64,000 bases of DNA from Planctomycetota bacterium (GCA_021805985.1 JAJZDN010000001.1:1-64000); one strand, 5' to 3'. Counted from the stretch's first letter, positions 44,779-53,490 are shown. Notes: generated from the sequence alone by a model not told the origin. Numbers and translations are program-made.

Positions 44779-45966
44779 ATGCTAGACTTCCGAACGCTAT
44801 TGGAAGGCAACGCCGATACGCGGTTGCTCATTATACAGCCAAGGGCGTTGCTGGCGCGATCTATCAGCATGCGAGCGATGCGCCGGTCAGGCTGGGGCTT
44901 ACGCCTTGGGCGGGCATATGGGCTGGGTGCCTGGCTGATTTTGGGCGCGATCTTGCTGGTTGCAATGTCCGGGTGCTCGCGACGTCCCGGATCGCGCGCT
45001 TCCGCAGCCTCATCCCCAGCGGTAAAGATTATCGCGAAGGCATCGGTGCGAGGGCCATCAACCCGGCCAAATACTCGCGTCGCCATTTTTGGAATTGTAA
45101 CCATAGCGGACACTACGGTTCCGGCATCCGGCTGCCATGTGGAGGTGTTCTCGCTGGGCGAGCCTCATTTAGCCCTCGGGCAGTCGGCATTGACCAACGC
45201 CCTTGGCGTGTTCGCCTTGGACTTCGAACTTGGCTCTGGAAAATACGTCTTTGTGGTTTCCAAGGGCAAGGTCACGGCGCGTGTGCCGGTGACAATAGCC
45301 TCATCTGCGGGCTGGTACAAGCTATTAACCATTGCATTACCACAAACTGCCTCCGGAGCGGGCGCGACGTCGATGACGGAAGAGAAAAGCGGCGTAACAG
45401 TTTTTGGGCAGGTTACGAAACCTGATGGGGTAACGCCGTTCGTCGGGGCCTTGGTGGCCGTTGGGGTCTCAAGGCGCGGGTTCGGCCCATTGCGGTTCAT
45501 TACCAAATCCGGTAGGACCAACAAGCTAGGACTTTTTTCCGTAAGGAGTAAGCTCAATCCGGGAAAATATTGGCTTATGGCGTTGTCTATAGGACACCGT
45601 AATATTGATGATGTCGACGTATCTTCCCCTTTGACCGTTGCGGTGTTACCCCTGACCGTCACCACTTTCTCGCGACCAAATATCGTACTCCGGCTCAAGG
45701 CGAGCCCAAGTGTAATTGAGGGGCGCGTGATAGATTCCAAGGGTCGCATTATGGCTGGGGCGAGAGTCTCACTGAGTGGGGCAACTCAATCGAACCAGTT
45801 CCTTTTTCCTTCGACCTATACCAATGCAAAAGGTTATTATGCGATGCGGTATGTTCCGTTTGGTAAATACTTAGGGCATGCGGACTGGAAAAAGTACTTC
45901 TCACAACCGTGTATCATCGTGGTCGGTAAGCGGCCTGTACGCAGGGATTTCCGAATTGGCAGATGA
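44779..45966 (+). CDS. Predicted lipoprotein with two carboxypeptidase-regulatory-like domains
   Basis: About 395 residues. A hydrophobic segment LILGAILLVAMSGC (about 51-66) ends in a lipobox-like Cys followed by SRRPGSR. The mature part has Ig-like repeats of the CarboxypepD_reg type: VAIFGIVTIADTTVPASGCHV, VTVFGQVTKPDGVTPFVGALV, VIEGRVIDSKGRIMAGARVS. ATG 44779 has AAGGA 6 bp upstream; ATG 44869 would give a shorter leader. It starts 20 bp after the RHS stop, so they are probably one transcript. Its role, possibly shielding against or presenting the RHS product, is a guess. Confidence 0.6.
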   Translation: MLDFRTLLEGNADTRLLIIQPRALLARSISMRAMRRSGWGLRLGRAYGLGAWLILGAILLVAMSGCSRRPGSRASAASSPAVKIIAKASVRGPSTRPNTRVAIFGIVTIADTTVPASGCHVEVFSLGEPHLALGQSALTNALGVFALDFELGSGKYVFVVSKGKVTARVPVTIASSAGWYKLLTIALPQTASGAGATSMTEEKSGVTVFGQVTKPDGVTPFVGALVAVGVSRRGFGPLRFITKSGRTNKLGLFSVRSKLNPGKYWLMALSIGHRNIDDVDVSSPLTVAVLPLTVTTFSRPNIVLRLKASPSVIEGRVIDSKGRIMAGARVSLSGATQSNQFLFPSTYTNAKGYYAMRYVPFGKYLGHADWKKYFSQPCIIVVGKRPVRRDFRIGR

Positions 45967-46335
45967 TGGCAAATATTCTGACAGAATCTCCAGTCATCGT
46001 TGCGCTGATTCCATTGGGACTATCCGGCTGTCTGTACCGGCCCAGCTAATTGTGAAGGGGCTAATATTTATGATAAGGGGTGATTTGGTGGTTGTCCAAC
46101 TGTCGTGTGATATGGAATTATGGCAGCGGCTTCGCCGAGATCAGGGGGCATTAGAGAGGTGAACAGTGGAGCAAATAAGGCTGGAACAGAGATGGCGGCT
46201 ATCGCCGAAAGAGGAAACTTCTGCTGCGGCCAGTTGACCATTTATTAGTCCGAGGTTCGCATAATTTTCATTTATGGCGAAAGAGGCGCGGATGGGGGAT
46301 TTCCATCTTTTCGCCCTGCATTTTGCCGCCGCTGC
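45967..46335. other. Intergenic remnant region right of the RHS cassette
   Basis: Holds the right direct repeat (46126-46208) and scattered short frames without conserved content. The repeat reads as fragments of a longer lost gene or element. Confidence 0.4.
46126..46208 (+). repeat. Direct repeat, right copy, flanking the RHS cassette
   Basis: Right copy of the repeat at 42758-42838; the two bracket about 3.3 kb containing the RHS and lipoprotein genes. Confidence 0.6.
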
Positions 46336-46569
46336 TCAAGCCGCTTTGCGAACATGGATTTCAACGATCGGCAGTCGGGGGTCACCGCGATAATGTCGTC
46401 GTGCGATCTCGATTTGAATGTCGGGCCCGTCACGGGTTCGGTAGGCCACCGGTTTGGGAAGAGCTTTCCCGCAGTGAGCTTCTTCGGGCGTTCTGAATCC
46501 CAGGGCGCTATGCGGGCGGGTAGTGTTATACCAGCTCGCAAAAACATCAAGCCGACGCTGAATCGGCAT
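46336..46569 (-). pseudogene. IS3-type transposase, C-terminal remnant
   Basis: 77 residues carrying WYNTTRPHSALGFRTPEEA, the end of the DDE integrase core in IS3-family and similar transposases. The catalytic DDE residues and the N-terminal part are missing, and stop codons lie just upstream, so the element is dead. Inverted ends were not found. It marks this stretch as insertion-prone. Confidence 0.75.
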
Positions 46570-46625
46570 TTACGTTCACCGCCGGCCGTTGGCGGGTACT
46601 ACTCCCCTCGGCTAGAATTCTTGGA

Positions 46626-46802
46626 ATGACGCAGAAGGAAAAGCAAAGAATTTATGTCGATACGTCCGTCATTGGCGGCTGCCTTGATCGGATCAATGCG
46701 TATAATGCCGTTAATGAGAGCCGGGGTTTCCGGCGATTAACCATTGTGACTCCATTGGAGGTGACTCGTGCCATCTACGAGGAAGACCCGCAAGACATTT
46801 AG
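46626..46802 (+). pseudogene. PIN-domain (VapC-like) toxin gene, internally deleted
   Basis: 58 residues: start RIYVDTSVIGGCLD is the first acidic strand of PIN nucleases, and the end RLTIVTPLEV matches the family C-terminus, joined directly at residue 21-23. About 80-90 residues with the other catalytic acids are lost in frame. The stop overlaps the following frame by 35 bp. Too short to be a nuclease. Confidence 0.6.
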
Positions 46803-46980
46803 CGCTGTGGCCTTCAAGCACAAGGTGCAGGAAGACATCTACGCGGAGATTAAGACTTTAAGCCCAAGCGAAGAAATCGCGTACTTCGATCGCCAGGCGC
46901 GGAAAGGTCCTTTTGCATCGCTTTGGCGGCGATTGGAGCGGAGCCGAAGGCAGTCGCCAATCAGAGGCAAGCTCATGTAA
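46768..46980 (+). CDS. Small antitoxin-like protein downstream of the PIN remnant
   Basis: 70 residues starting at GTG 46768 inside the end of the PIN frame. The text KTFSAVAFKHKVQEDIYAEIKTLSPSEEIAYFDRQ resembles the small partner proteins found next to PIN genes (kind of MKTFDAV...EEEIAYF). Overlap with the PIN gene mimics translational coupling in intact modules. With the toxin deleted it would be an orphan. Basic C-terminus (WRRLERSRRQ) may derive from frame drift. Confidence 0.45.
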   Translation: MPSTRKTRKTFSAVAFKHKVQEDIYAEIKTLSPSEEIAYFDRQARKGPFASLWRRLERSRRQSPIRGKLM

Positions 46981-47279
46981 AATCCCGGCCCGGTGGATCG
47001 CGGGCGCACTCATTTTGTGAGAAGAAGCGGCGTTGCCCAGCTTGCGGAAATGTGAAAGTTGTAAGCAAGAAATGAATGGTGATCGTTTATGGTAACGCTT
47101 ACCGAAACAACTTCCTCTTGGTGCCAGCGGCGGCACCGGACCGCGGACACCCTGTCAGCCGCTGCAGGGGCATTCACTGATCAAAGACCAGGAGTCACGG
47201 ATCAGCAATTCGGAAGTTCCGATGATCAATAACCCCCTGTCCCCTGTAACCCGTAACCTGTAACCTCGCCCAACCCGCA

Positions 47280-47381
47280 GGTTGGTTCGCGGCACTGGAT
47301 CAACCACCGGATTACCATCCGGTGCTCCCGGGGAGCATCGCGTAATGGAGCACCGTGGTGATAATCCGGTGGTTGGTTCGG
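47280..47381. repeat. Interspersed palindromic repeat, copy B
   Basis: Reverse-complement counterpart of 307-404, with the same ACCGGAT/ATCCGGT inverted repeats and the GGTTGGTTCG end. The two copies are 47 kb apart and in opposite orientation. Confidence 0.6.
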
Positions 47382-47387
47382 GTTAAC

Positions 47388-47431
47388 CGCGGATTACGCG
47401 GATAACGCGGATAACGCGGATAACGCGGATG
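47388..47431. repeat. 9-bp tandem repeat
   Basis: Nearly five units of CGCGGATAA (first CGCGGATTA, last partial CGCGGATG). No spacers, so not CRISPR. Confidence 0.85.
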
Positions 47432-47513
47432 CGGCCGGGAGGAGTTGGTTAGGAGCAGTAATTGCAGTACATTCAGAACCCGGAATCTGGAATGTACTGT
47501 AATTACTGACAGG

Positions 47514-47906
47514 TTACTTTAACCGCAGCAGATATCCGGCAATTCCCAGGCCGATCAAGGCCATGATAATGGCTACGCTGCCGGCGAGTTCCCAGCGCAT
47601 GGGTTTGGCTTTTTCGCCGGAGTGCAGGCGGCGAATCAGGCCGGCGAAGCGGGTTGCGGCCGCGATATTTACGGCCACGCCCAGAAGCACCAGCGCAATA
47701 CCAATCCATACGGATGCGGATTGATTGGCCTGCACTTTCATGTGAATATTTTTTATCTCCGCAAGTTTCTGCAAAAATAGTCCGAACTTGGACACCACAA
47801 AGCCAAAGCCCATCAGGGCCAGACCCGTGCGGATCCACGCCAGCATGGTACGTTCAGCGGCCATTTCTGTGGCAGGATCGACTTTGATATCGCCAGATGT
47901 CGTCAT
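47514..47906 (-). CDS. DUF202 (YidH-like) inner-membrane protein
   Basis: 130 residues, three membrane helices. The family opening is AAERTMLAWIRTGLALMGFGFVVSKF, of which the first 20 residues are diagnostic. No function is established for DUF202. Its ATG overlaps the stop of the amidase gene by 4 bp, so it is the last gene of a three-gene operon with SYLF and amidase. Confidence 0.88.
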   Translation of the reverse strand: MTTSGDIKVDPATEMAAERTMLAWIRTGLALMGFGFVVSKFGLFLQKLAEIKNIHMKVQANQSASVWIGIALVLLGVAVNIAAATRFAGLIRRLHSGEKAKPMRWELAGSVAIIMALIGLGIAGYLLRLK

Positions 47907-48508
47907 GCGAATTCCTTATTTGAGGTGCGAAAATTCTGATCCATAAACATTTGCAGATATTTGCCCGGGCATGAGGTTGGCGTATCGGCTAATTCCTGGT
48001 GCGTGGCAACATTTATGCCGTGGAATGCATCGCTCATAAAGTTCAGCAGAGCGGTTAACGCGGTGGTTTGTTGTGTCGTCGGCGTTTGCAAATCAAAATT
48101 TCCCAATACAACAATACCGGCATTATGGGCATTATGATTTTTTACATGCGCGCCTTGAAATAGCAGATCGCGGAGCTGCCAGATACGGCCCGTCCGATCC
48201 ACGGCATAATGATAACCGATGTCCGCCCAATTTCGGCCGGCCGGATCGCAATGCAAGGTTTGTATCTCCAAGAGATGCGTTGCGGTCGCGGCAAATTCAT
48301 CCGTCAGGAACGGCTCGGGAAAACCCGTATGATGCACGGTCGCATTGCGCAACGTGCCCATGGGTAAAAGGTTTTCTACGCGGGGGACGGTTGTGGTAAA
48401 GGCACAGCGTTCAACCAGCGCCAGCGAACTCAAAATCGCTATGCCATTTTGCGACGGGTTGGCCCCGGGAAAAAACTCCGGCTTGCCTGGAATTTCACCT
48501 GATGCCAT
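47903..48508 (-). CDS. N-acetylmuramoyl-L-alanine amidase / PGRP-like protein
   Basis: 201 residues of the Amidase_2/PGRP fold: ATVHHTGFPEP (first zinc His), NWADIGYHYAVDRTGRIWQLRD, and a C-terminal TSCPGKYL providing the last ligand Cys. It should cleave or bind the amide between muramic acid and peptide in peptidoglycan. There is no clear signal peptide, which leaves export unexplained. Starts 12 bp after the SYLF gene and overlaps the DUF202 start by 4 bp. Confidence 0.85.
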   Translation of the reverse strand: MASGEIPGKPEFFPGANPSQNGIAILSSLALVERCAFTTTVPRVENLLPMGTLRNATVHHTGFPEPFLTDEFAATATHLLEIQTLHCDPAGRNWADIGYHYAVDRTGRIWQLRDLLFQGAHVKNHNAHNAGIVVLGNFDLQTPTTQQTTALTALLNFMSDAFHGINVATHQELADTPTSCPGKYLQMFMDQNFRTSNKEFA

Positions 48509-48520
48509 GCCTTCATCGCC

Positions 48521-49081
48521 TCATTGTCCTGCCGGCGCAAAGGTAAAGTGCTGGCCGCCGATGGCTGCCTGTACCATTAATCCATCCAGCGGAAGGGTAA
48601 AGACCATCACGCCGTATTGATAATTTGCTGCCGTTCCGGCCCCGCTGGCCGCCGCGACGGCAGTTGCCCGTGCGTCAAACGTGGTTTGTCCGGTTTCAAA
48701 TCGGGTTAATGCGTATTGATTGCGGAAAAGAATTAACTCGGCAAAACTCTGTCCACCGATTTGTGCACCAATGTTCACCTGTGTCATTTTGCAATAGCCC
48801 AGCAAGTTGCCATGGCGGATTACTTCTCCGCGCCCGGACGCGCCGCCGATTCCAATAGCTCCGGCACCCACGGACGGCAGAATAGTGCAAGCATAAGCCG
48901 AGTGAATCCACCGGCTCATACCGGGCCGGGTTTCCTTGAATTGTGCTAAGGCATCACTGCAGCGCTGTGAAAGGGATTGTCTGCCCGCCTGGGTTACCGG
49001 TGTGGTAGGCCCATAGGAGCAACCTGTTAATAATCCCGCCACCGCCAGCAAGGGTAGCAACTTTACTTTTGCGATTCGCAT
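48521..49081 (-). CDS. SYLF-domain (Ysc84-like) lipoprotein
   Basis: 186 residues. The lipobox LLTGC follows a hydrophobic stretch at 8-20, so it is probably membrane-anchored after the Cys. The SYLF domain runs 60-185: AYACTILPSVGAGAIGIGGASGRG, AELILFRNQYALTRFE and a final MVFTLPLDGLM. SYLF domains bind lipids in eukaryotes; the bacterial role is unknown. First gene of the SYLF-amidase-DUF202 operon, suggesting an envelope job. Confidence 0.85.
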   Translation of the reverse strand: MRIAKVKLLPLLAVAGLLTGCSYGPTTPVTQAGRQSLSQRCSDALAQFKETRPGMSRWIHSAYACTILPSVGAGAIGIGGASGRGEVIRHGNLLGYCKMTQVNIGAQIGGQSFAELILFRNQYALTRFETGQTTFDARATAVAAASGAGTAANYQYGVMVFTLPLDGLMVQAAIGGQHFTFAPAGQ

Positions 49082-49399
49082 AATAGAAACTCCTGTGATA
49101 ACAAAACGCTCAATTTCCCAGCACTACTATTGTATGCTATCCGACCGCTTTGCACACTTTTTTTGGTTCCCTGGGAATTGGACGGTTTTTTCGGCAGTTT
49201 TTCTATATTTTCCGCTTTGCATTGTCCGCCGTGTTCGGCACCAATTCACCGCCTATTAGATGGCCTATTAGATGGCCTATTGAGAATCATGACGTTTCGC
49301 TTATATTGCATGGTTTGGGTGGCGTTGAACCGGTCCTTGTGGCAGGTATCGGGGTTGGCCACCGGTTGGAAGTGTGTTGTTTAGTTCTGGAGTTATGAT
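49082..49399. other. Intergenic region with a tandem repeat
   Basis: A 12-bp unit GCCTATTAGATG occurs 2.7 times at 49251-49282, followed by TTGAGAATCATGACG. Promoters for the SYLF operon (leftward) and the aminotransferase must lie here but none is distinct. Short frames over this stretch are not convincing. Confidence 0.5.
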
Positions 49400-50539
49400 A
49401 TGAATCGTATGCGTTTATTTACCCCCGGTCCCACGAGCGTTCCGGAAGAGGTCCTGTTAGAAATGGCTCGGCCGGTATTTCATCACCGCACGCAGGAATA
49501 CAAAACGCTGTTTGCGGCGGTCAATAAACTGCTGGGGCAGGTATTTCAGACAACCAATCCGGTTGTGACGATTTCCGGCAGTGGTACAGCGGCCTATGAA
49601 TGTGCCATGATCAATATGATTCCGCAGGGCGGAAAAGTGTTGTGCCTTTCCAACGGAAAATTTGCTGAACGATGGGTGACTATCGCCAAGCGCAACAAAT
49701 GCCAGATTACTGAGCTTAAAGCGGAATATGGCCATGCCATTCCGCCTCAACAGGTGGCCGAGGCGCTCTCCAAGGATACGTTTGACGCTGTGACACTCTG
49801 CCACAGTGAAACCAGTGCCTGCACGGTCAATGACCTTCAGGCCATAGCGGGGCACGTTCGGAAGACCGATGCGATTTTAATTGCCGATGGAATTACCAGC
49901 GTAGGCGCTATTCCAGTGAAGCCCGACGAATGGGGCGTGGATATTCTGGTAACCGGATCGCAGAAAGCGATGATGCTGCCGCCGGGGTTGGCGTTTTTGA
50001 GCGTCTCGGAAAAAGCGCGTAAGAAAATGGAATCCGTTACGCAGCCGAATTTATACTTGAGTTTACCGCACTATCTCAAGAGCCTGGCGGAAAATGATGT
50101 GCCCTGGACGCCAGCGGTGACGCTGATACGGGGGTTGCATAAATCCTTGGAGATGATCACTGGGGAAGGCATGGAAAATGTCTGGAAGCGCACAGCCGGG
50201 CTGGCACGTGCCACACGCAGCGCGGCCACGGCCCTGGGCCTGAAAGTGTTTTCGAGCGATCCCTCGGATTCAGTTACGGGGATTCATTATCCCGCAGGCT
50301 TTGAGGACAAAACGTTCCGTAGTGCGCTGCGTAAGCAATTTAACATGAATATTGCCGCCGGGCAGGGCTCGATGGAAGGGAAAATTTTCCGCATAAGCCA
50401 CATGGGATATGTGGATGCGTTTGACACCCTGGGGGTTATCAGCGCCCTGGAGGTGGTGCTCAAGCAGCAGGGATATTCCTTCACCTTTGGAGCCGGCGTG
50501 GCGGCGGCGCATCAGGAACTTGCCAAACTGGTGCTGTAA
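49400..50539 (+). CDS. Class V aminotransferase (serine-glyoxylate / alanine-glyoxylate type)
   Basis: 379 residues with the PLP enzyme layout: RLFTPGPTSVPEEVL at the N-terminus, VTISGSGTAAYECAM, HSETSACTVNDLQAI, LIADGITSVGAIPV and the PLP lysine K189 in TGSQKAMMLPPG. This is the alanine-glyoxylate/serine-pyruvate aminotransferase group, also annotated as the small subunit of soluble hydrogenase. It moves an amino group between alanine or serine and glyoxylate. RBS GGAG lies 8-9 bp before ATG 49400. It may connect with glycine metabolism (gcvT/H), but the genes are far apart. Confidence 0.92.
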   Translation: MNRMRLFTPGPTSVPEEVLLEMARPVFHHRTQEYKTLFAAVNKLLGQVFQTTNPVVTISGSGTAAYECAMINMIPQGGKVLCLSNGKFAERWVTIAKRNKCQITELKAEYGHAIPPQQVAEALSKDTFDAVTLCHSETSACTVNDLQAIAGHVRKTDAILIADGITSVGAIPVKPDEWGVDILVTGSQKAMMLPPGLAFLSVSEKARKKMESVTQPNLYLSLPHYLKSLAENDVPWTPAVTLIRGLHKSLEMITGEGMENVWKRTAGLARATRSAATALGLKVFSSDPSDSVTGIHYPAGFEDKTFRSALRKQFNMNIAAGQGSMEGKIFRISHMGYVDAFDTLGVISALEVVLKQQGYSFTFGAGVAAAHQELAKLVL

Positions 50540-50731
50540 ACTGGAGCAGCACCAGATACTATGAACTTCATGCGGCAGGCGCAGTGCGATGGTACTGCGC
50601 TTGCCGCGTTTTTGATGAATAGCCTATTGGATCGGCCAAGCTCCATGTATTTGTGGGGCCTATCGCCCGGCGCCGGTAGCTCGGGGCATTGGTGCCATAC
50701 AACAAAACATGTTTCTGTGCGTTGTACCGTT

Positions 50732-52606
50732 ATGAATCAGCCCCAGCTTGCAAAACCAGATGCGGCGGCCAGTGTGCCTGCCGCACCACTTCCTAAGCCT
50801 GCGCCTCCGTTGCAGGAGGGTAAGCCACGCGGCCGCTGGGCGCTTACGCCTGGGCGGAAGCGAATTATTTTCTGGTTAGGATTTGCCGCGATTTTTGCGT
50901 TGGGAGCATTTTTACGGTTTTGGCATCTTGGATTGCAATCTCTCTGGTGTGATGAAACCGCTACGTATTCGCGCGTTTCAGGTAATTTTACCTATCTTCT
51001 CAATACACTCTGGGGACAGGGATTTCCACCCGGTTGGTACGCGGCGCTATGGGCTTGGCTTCAATTTTTGAAAAATGTACTCCATATTTCTCCGGGTATG
51101 GTCACGGGTTCCACATACCTGCGAGCCTTGGGGGCGATGCTTGGTACGCTCAATGTGGCGGCCGCCTATTTTCTGGCCCGCCAATTTATGTCGCGCCGCA
51201 CCGCCTTGTTTGTCATGCTGCTGGTTGCGGTAAATCCTTTCCTGATTTACTACAGCCGCGATTTGAAAATGTATTCCGCATTTTATCTGATGGTCACGTT
51301 GAATATGGCTCTGTTTTTCCGATGGCAGAATGGTCGCCATTGGATATGGGGGCCTCTGTATATTCTAAGTGGTATCGGATTGATCGCGTTTGATCTTCTA
51401 GGCTGGTTTTTAATTCCGGTGCAGTTGATTTGTTTGATTTTCAAACGGCGGCACCGCGCGTTGGATACGCCCATCTGGGTCGTCTCGGTTGCCGTCATGG
51501 CTGCGTGTACGGCCGGTTGGTATAAATTTCACAGCGCATGGCTGAACCGTGCTGTGGTACATCACGGCCGCATGGGAATCAGTTGGCTGTCGCGCTACAA
51601 CGTCATTAACTGGCATACGTTGCTGGGGGCACCAACCGTTAATATTCTGGGCATCCTTTGGCCGATTTTTCCTCCCTCCCAACGGATCATTGACTGGTAC
51701 GACCTGGGGGGGGATTACCGGCATCATTTACCGACGCGCACGCTGCCCTGGCTGGCCGAATTAGAGCTGTACCTGGCGGTATTTACGATAGTCATTCTGA
51801 TTATCGGCCTGGTCCCGTGGCGAAGGTGGCTGGACAAAAAGCAAGACACACAGCAGCATCCCGGGCGCTGGTGGCAGGTGGGTATATGGATTTTTTTGCC
51901 GACGGTTTATTTTGCCCTGGCGTCGTTGCCGGCGAGTAATCATTGGTCCCTGTATCCGCACCGTGTGATATGGCTGCAACGTTATATGGGGTTTGTCGCA
52001 GTGGCGTGGCTGCTTTGGTTGGGAGCTGCCATCGCGCGGCTGCCAAGCTGGCCAGTGCGGGTGGTGATCGGCGGGGTGATGGTGGTGGCGATGCTGGCTT
52101 CAGCACTGACCAATAATTTAATCTGCCGCGGCGAGCCTTGGGCCTTTATTGATCGGCCCATCATAAAATATTACAATCCGAAGAATCATCTAGGCATGTA
52201 TATTGCTTATTCGATGGAGTCGAATCATCCCAAAGATGATCCAGCGGTATCGCTGCTGCAGTTAGAGCATGTCCCGCTTAACACCCTTCCGGTGTGGAAC
52301 ATACCGGGCGGTTTATGGTACAAAATGCCACGGTTGGCCCTGCTGGGGGATAATCCGCGGCGCTGGATATCCACGATTCGCTGGGCCCACGTCAATAAGG
52401 GATTGCACACGCTGGTTCTGGCCGACCGCATGGGAGATATTCATTCCGGTCCGTTAAGCACGCCTGCGGTGGAAAAACTTCTGGGCAAGCAGTGGAAGCT
52501 TGTTAAAGTGGTGCGATTCAATTGGTATTTTGAGTGGCAATATTACTTTTATAGCCCGATCCGGGTACGCGTATTTCAACGGGTTGTTGCCAAAGCGCCC
52601 GCATAA
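50732..52606 (+). CDS. Polytopic membrane glycosyltransferase, GT39/ArnT-like
   Basis: About 624 residues. A Pro/Ala-rich cytoplasmic N-terminus is followed by at least ten hydrophobic helices. The first lumenal loop LGLQSLWCDETATYSRV carries the acidic residues of PMT/ArnT-like transferases, and FPPGWYAALWAWLQ plus YYSRDLKMYSAFYLMV match family segments. It should transfer a sugar from a polyprenyl-phosphate donor in the membrane. ATG 50732 is preferred because the 57 residues ahead of it (from 50561) look non-coding. Acceptor unknown. Confidence 0.8.
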   Translation: MNQPQLAKPDAAASVPAAPLPKPAPPLQEGKPRGRWALTPGRKRIIFWLGFAAIFALGAFLRFWHLGLQSLWCDETATYSRVSGNFTYLLNTLWGQGFPPGWYAALWAWLQFLKNVLHISPGMVTGSTYLRALGAMLGTLNVAAAYFLARQFMSRRTALFVMLLVAVNPFLIYYSRDLKMYSAFYLMVTLNMALFFRWQNGRHWIWGPLYILSGIGLIAFDLLGWFLIPVQLICLIFKRRHRALDTPIWVVSVAVMAACTAGWYKFHSAWLNRAVVHHGRMGISWLSRYNVINWHTLLGAPTVNILGILWPIFPPSQRIIDWYDLGGDYRHHLPTRTLPWLAELELYLAVFTIVILIIGLVPWRRWLDKKQDTQQHPGRWWQVGIWIFLPTVYFALASLPASNHWSLYPHRVIWLQRYMGFVAVAWLLWLGAAIARLPSWPVRVVIGGVMVVAMLASALTNNLICRGEPWAFIDRPIIKYYNPKNHLGMYIAYSMESNHPKDDPAVSLLQLEHVPLNTLPVWNIPGGLWYKMPRLALLGDNPRRWISTIRWAHVNKGLHTLVLADRMGDIHSGPLSTPAVEKLLGKQWKLVKVVRFNWYFEWQYYFYSPIRVRVFQRVVAKAPA

Positions 52607-52630
52607 CCTGCCGCCCGGATATCGCCGGCG

Positions 52631-53035
52631 CTACTGCCGCTGATTCACCAACGTGCGCATGGCTTCCACGCGCGCCAAGGCCTGCCGGCGTACTTCAGAC
52701 TGGGCCATATCGCCGTCGGGCATGGCTTCGGCCGCGGCTTGTTCCGCTTGAACAAATTCCGGAGTGATAGTGGCTTCAGGTATAGCTTCCTCGGTAATAA
52801 CCGTCAGAGCATTATCTTTCATCTGGGCATAGCCGCCATGGACGATAAACTGATGCACGCCATCGGGCGTTTCGAGTTTCAGCGTGCCGGTGGATAATTT
52901 GGTAGTAATCGACGCATGATGCGTGAGAATTCCCAACAGGCCGTCATCCGCGGGTACAACGGCAAAGGTAGTGGGCGTTTCCAGAACGATGCGTTGGGGA
53001 GTTACCACTGAGGTGTGAAAAGTTTTATCCGACAT
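52631..53035 (-). CDS. atpC: ATP synthase F1 subunit epsilon
   Basis: 134 residues: beta-sandwich domain (VVTPQRIVLETPTTFAVVPADDGLLGILTHHA, first 20 residues diagnostic) and a short helical C-terminus (AAAEAMPDGDMAQSEVRRQALARVEAMRT). The epsilon subunit is part of the central stalk. Elsewhere atpC follows atpD, but here the gene upstream on this strand is absent: 53035 borders a plus-strand gene. So it is isolated from the rest of the atp operon. Confidence 0.93.
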   Translation of the reverse strand: MSDKTFHTSVVTPQRIVLETPTTFAVVPADDGLLGILTHHASITTKLSTGTLKLETPDGVHQFIVHGGYAQMKDNALTVITEEAIPEATITPEFVQAEQAAAEAMPDGDMAQSEVRRQALARVEAMRTLVNQRQ

Positions 53036-53172
53036 TCATTTCTCCGCGTATTAAGGGGTCGATGAGGCTCATGGAAAAAAGCTCTCGCCAAGTCCTCCGA
53101 CAAGCTCTAAGATACCAAATATTGGTGAAGTTCGCCAAGGTTACCGTTGGTTTCACATTTAGGAATTGTTCC

Positions 53173-53490
53173 ATGCAGCGTACCGAACAAGATGGCATTG
53201 TCGTATCCTGTGATTTCTGCCAAACCGATTGGGACGGCCAATCCGCCATGATTGAGGGGCATCACGGTTCAGTGATATGCCTGGAATGCCTGAAAAAGGC
53301 GCTGGAAGAATCGGGCGCGGGGGAAGGGAAATATCAATGCACCCTCTGCTTGCGAATCAATATCCCGCCCTCACTGCCCCGCTGGCACTTTCCCAACCGC
53401 CCGGAAAAGCTGGTCTGTCAAGAATGTTTGCATCAGGCCGCAAAGGCCATGAGCAAAGCCGAACATGTGGATTGGACATGGAAACGCTAA
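53173..53490 (+). CDS. Small zinc-ribbon protein, ClpX C4-like
   Basis: 105 residues with four CxxC-type pairs: CDFC, CLEC, CTLC and CQEC. That suggests two zinc ribbons in tandem, similar in feel to ClpX N-terminal zinc domains. No catalytic domain is attached. ATG 53173 has AGGA 8 bp upstream; the frame extends to 53062 without such a site. Divergent from atpC across 137 bp. Function unknown; a small adaptor is possible. Confidence 0.6.
   Translation: MQRTEQDGIVVSCDFCQTDWDGQSAMIEGHHGSVICLECLKKALEESGAGEGKYQCTLCLRINIPPSLPRWHFPNRPEKLVCQECLHQAAKAMSKAEHVDWTWKR

Larger units (their letters stand above)
46981..47513. other. Repeat-rich intergenic region
   Basis: No gene. Contains short CTGTAACC-type tandem units around 47228-47266, repeat copy B (47280-47381) and the nonamer array (47388-47431). 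Otherwise nothing recognisable. Confidence 0.6.

Noticed and set aside
47388-47431. Short regular repeats suggesting a CRISPR array
   Set aside because: The 9-bp units are contiguous without spacers and no cas gene is present.
49130-49398. Two overlapping 82-84-residue frames
   Set aside because: They cover the tandem repeat region, are in competing frames and show no family signature.
50561-50731. N-terminal extension of the GT39-like protein
   Set aside because: No hydrophobic or conserved character; the Pro-rich start at 50732 is more natural.
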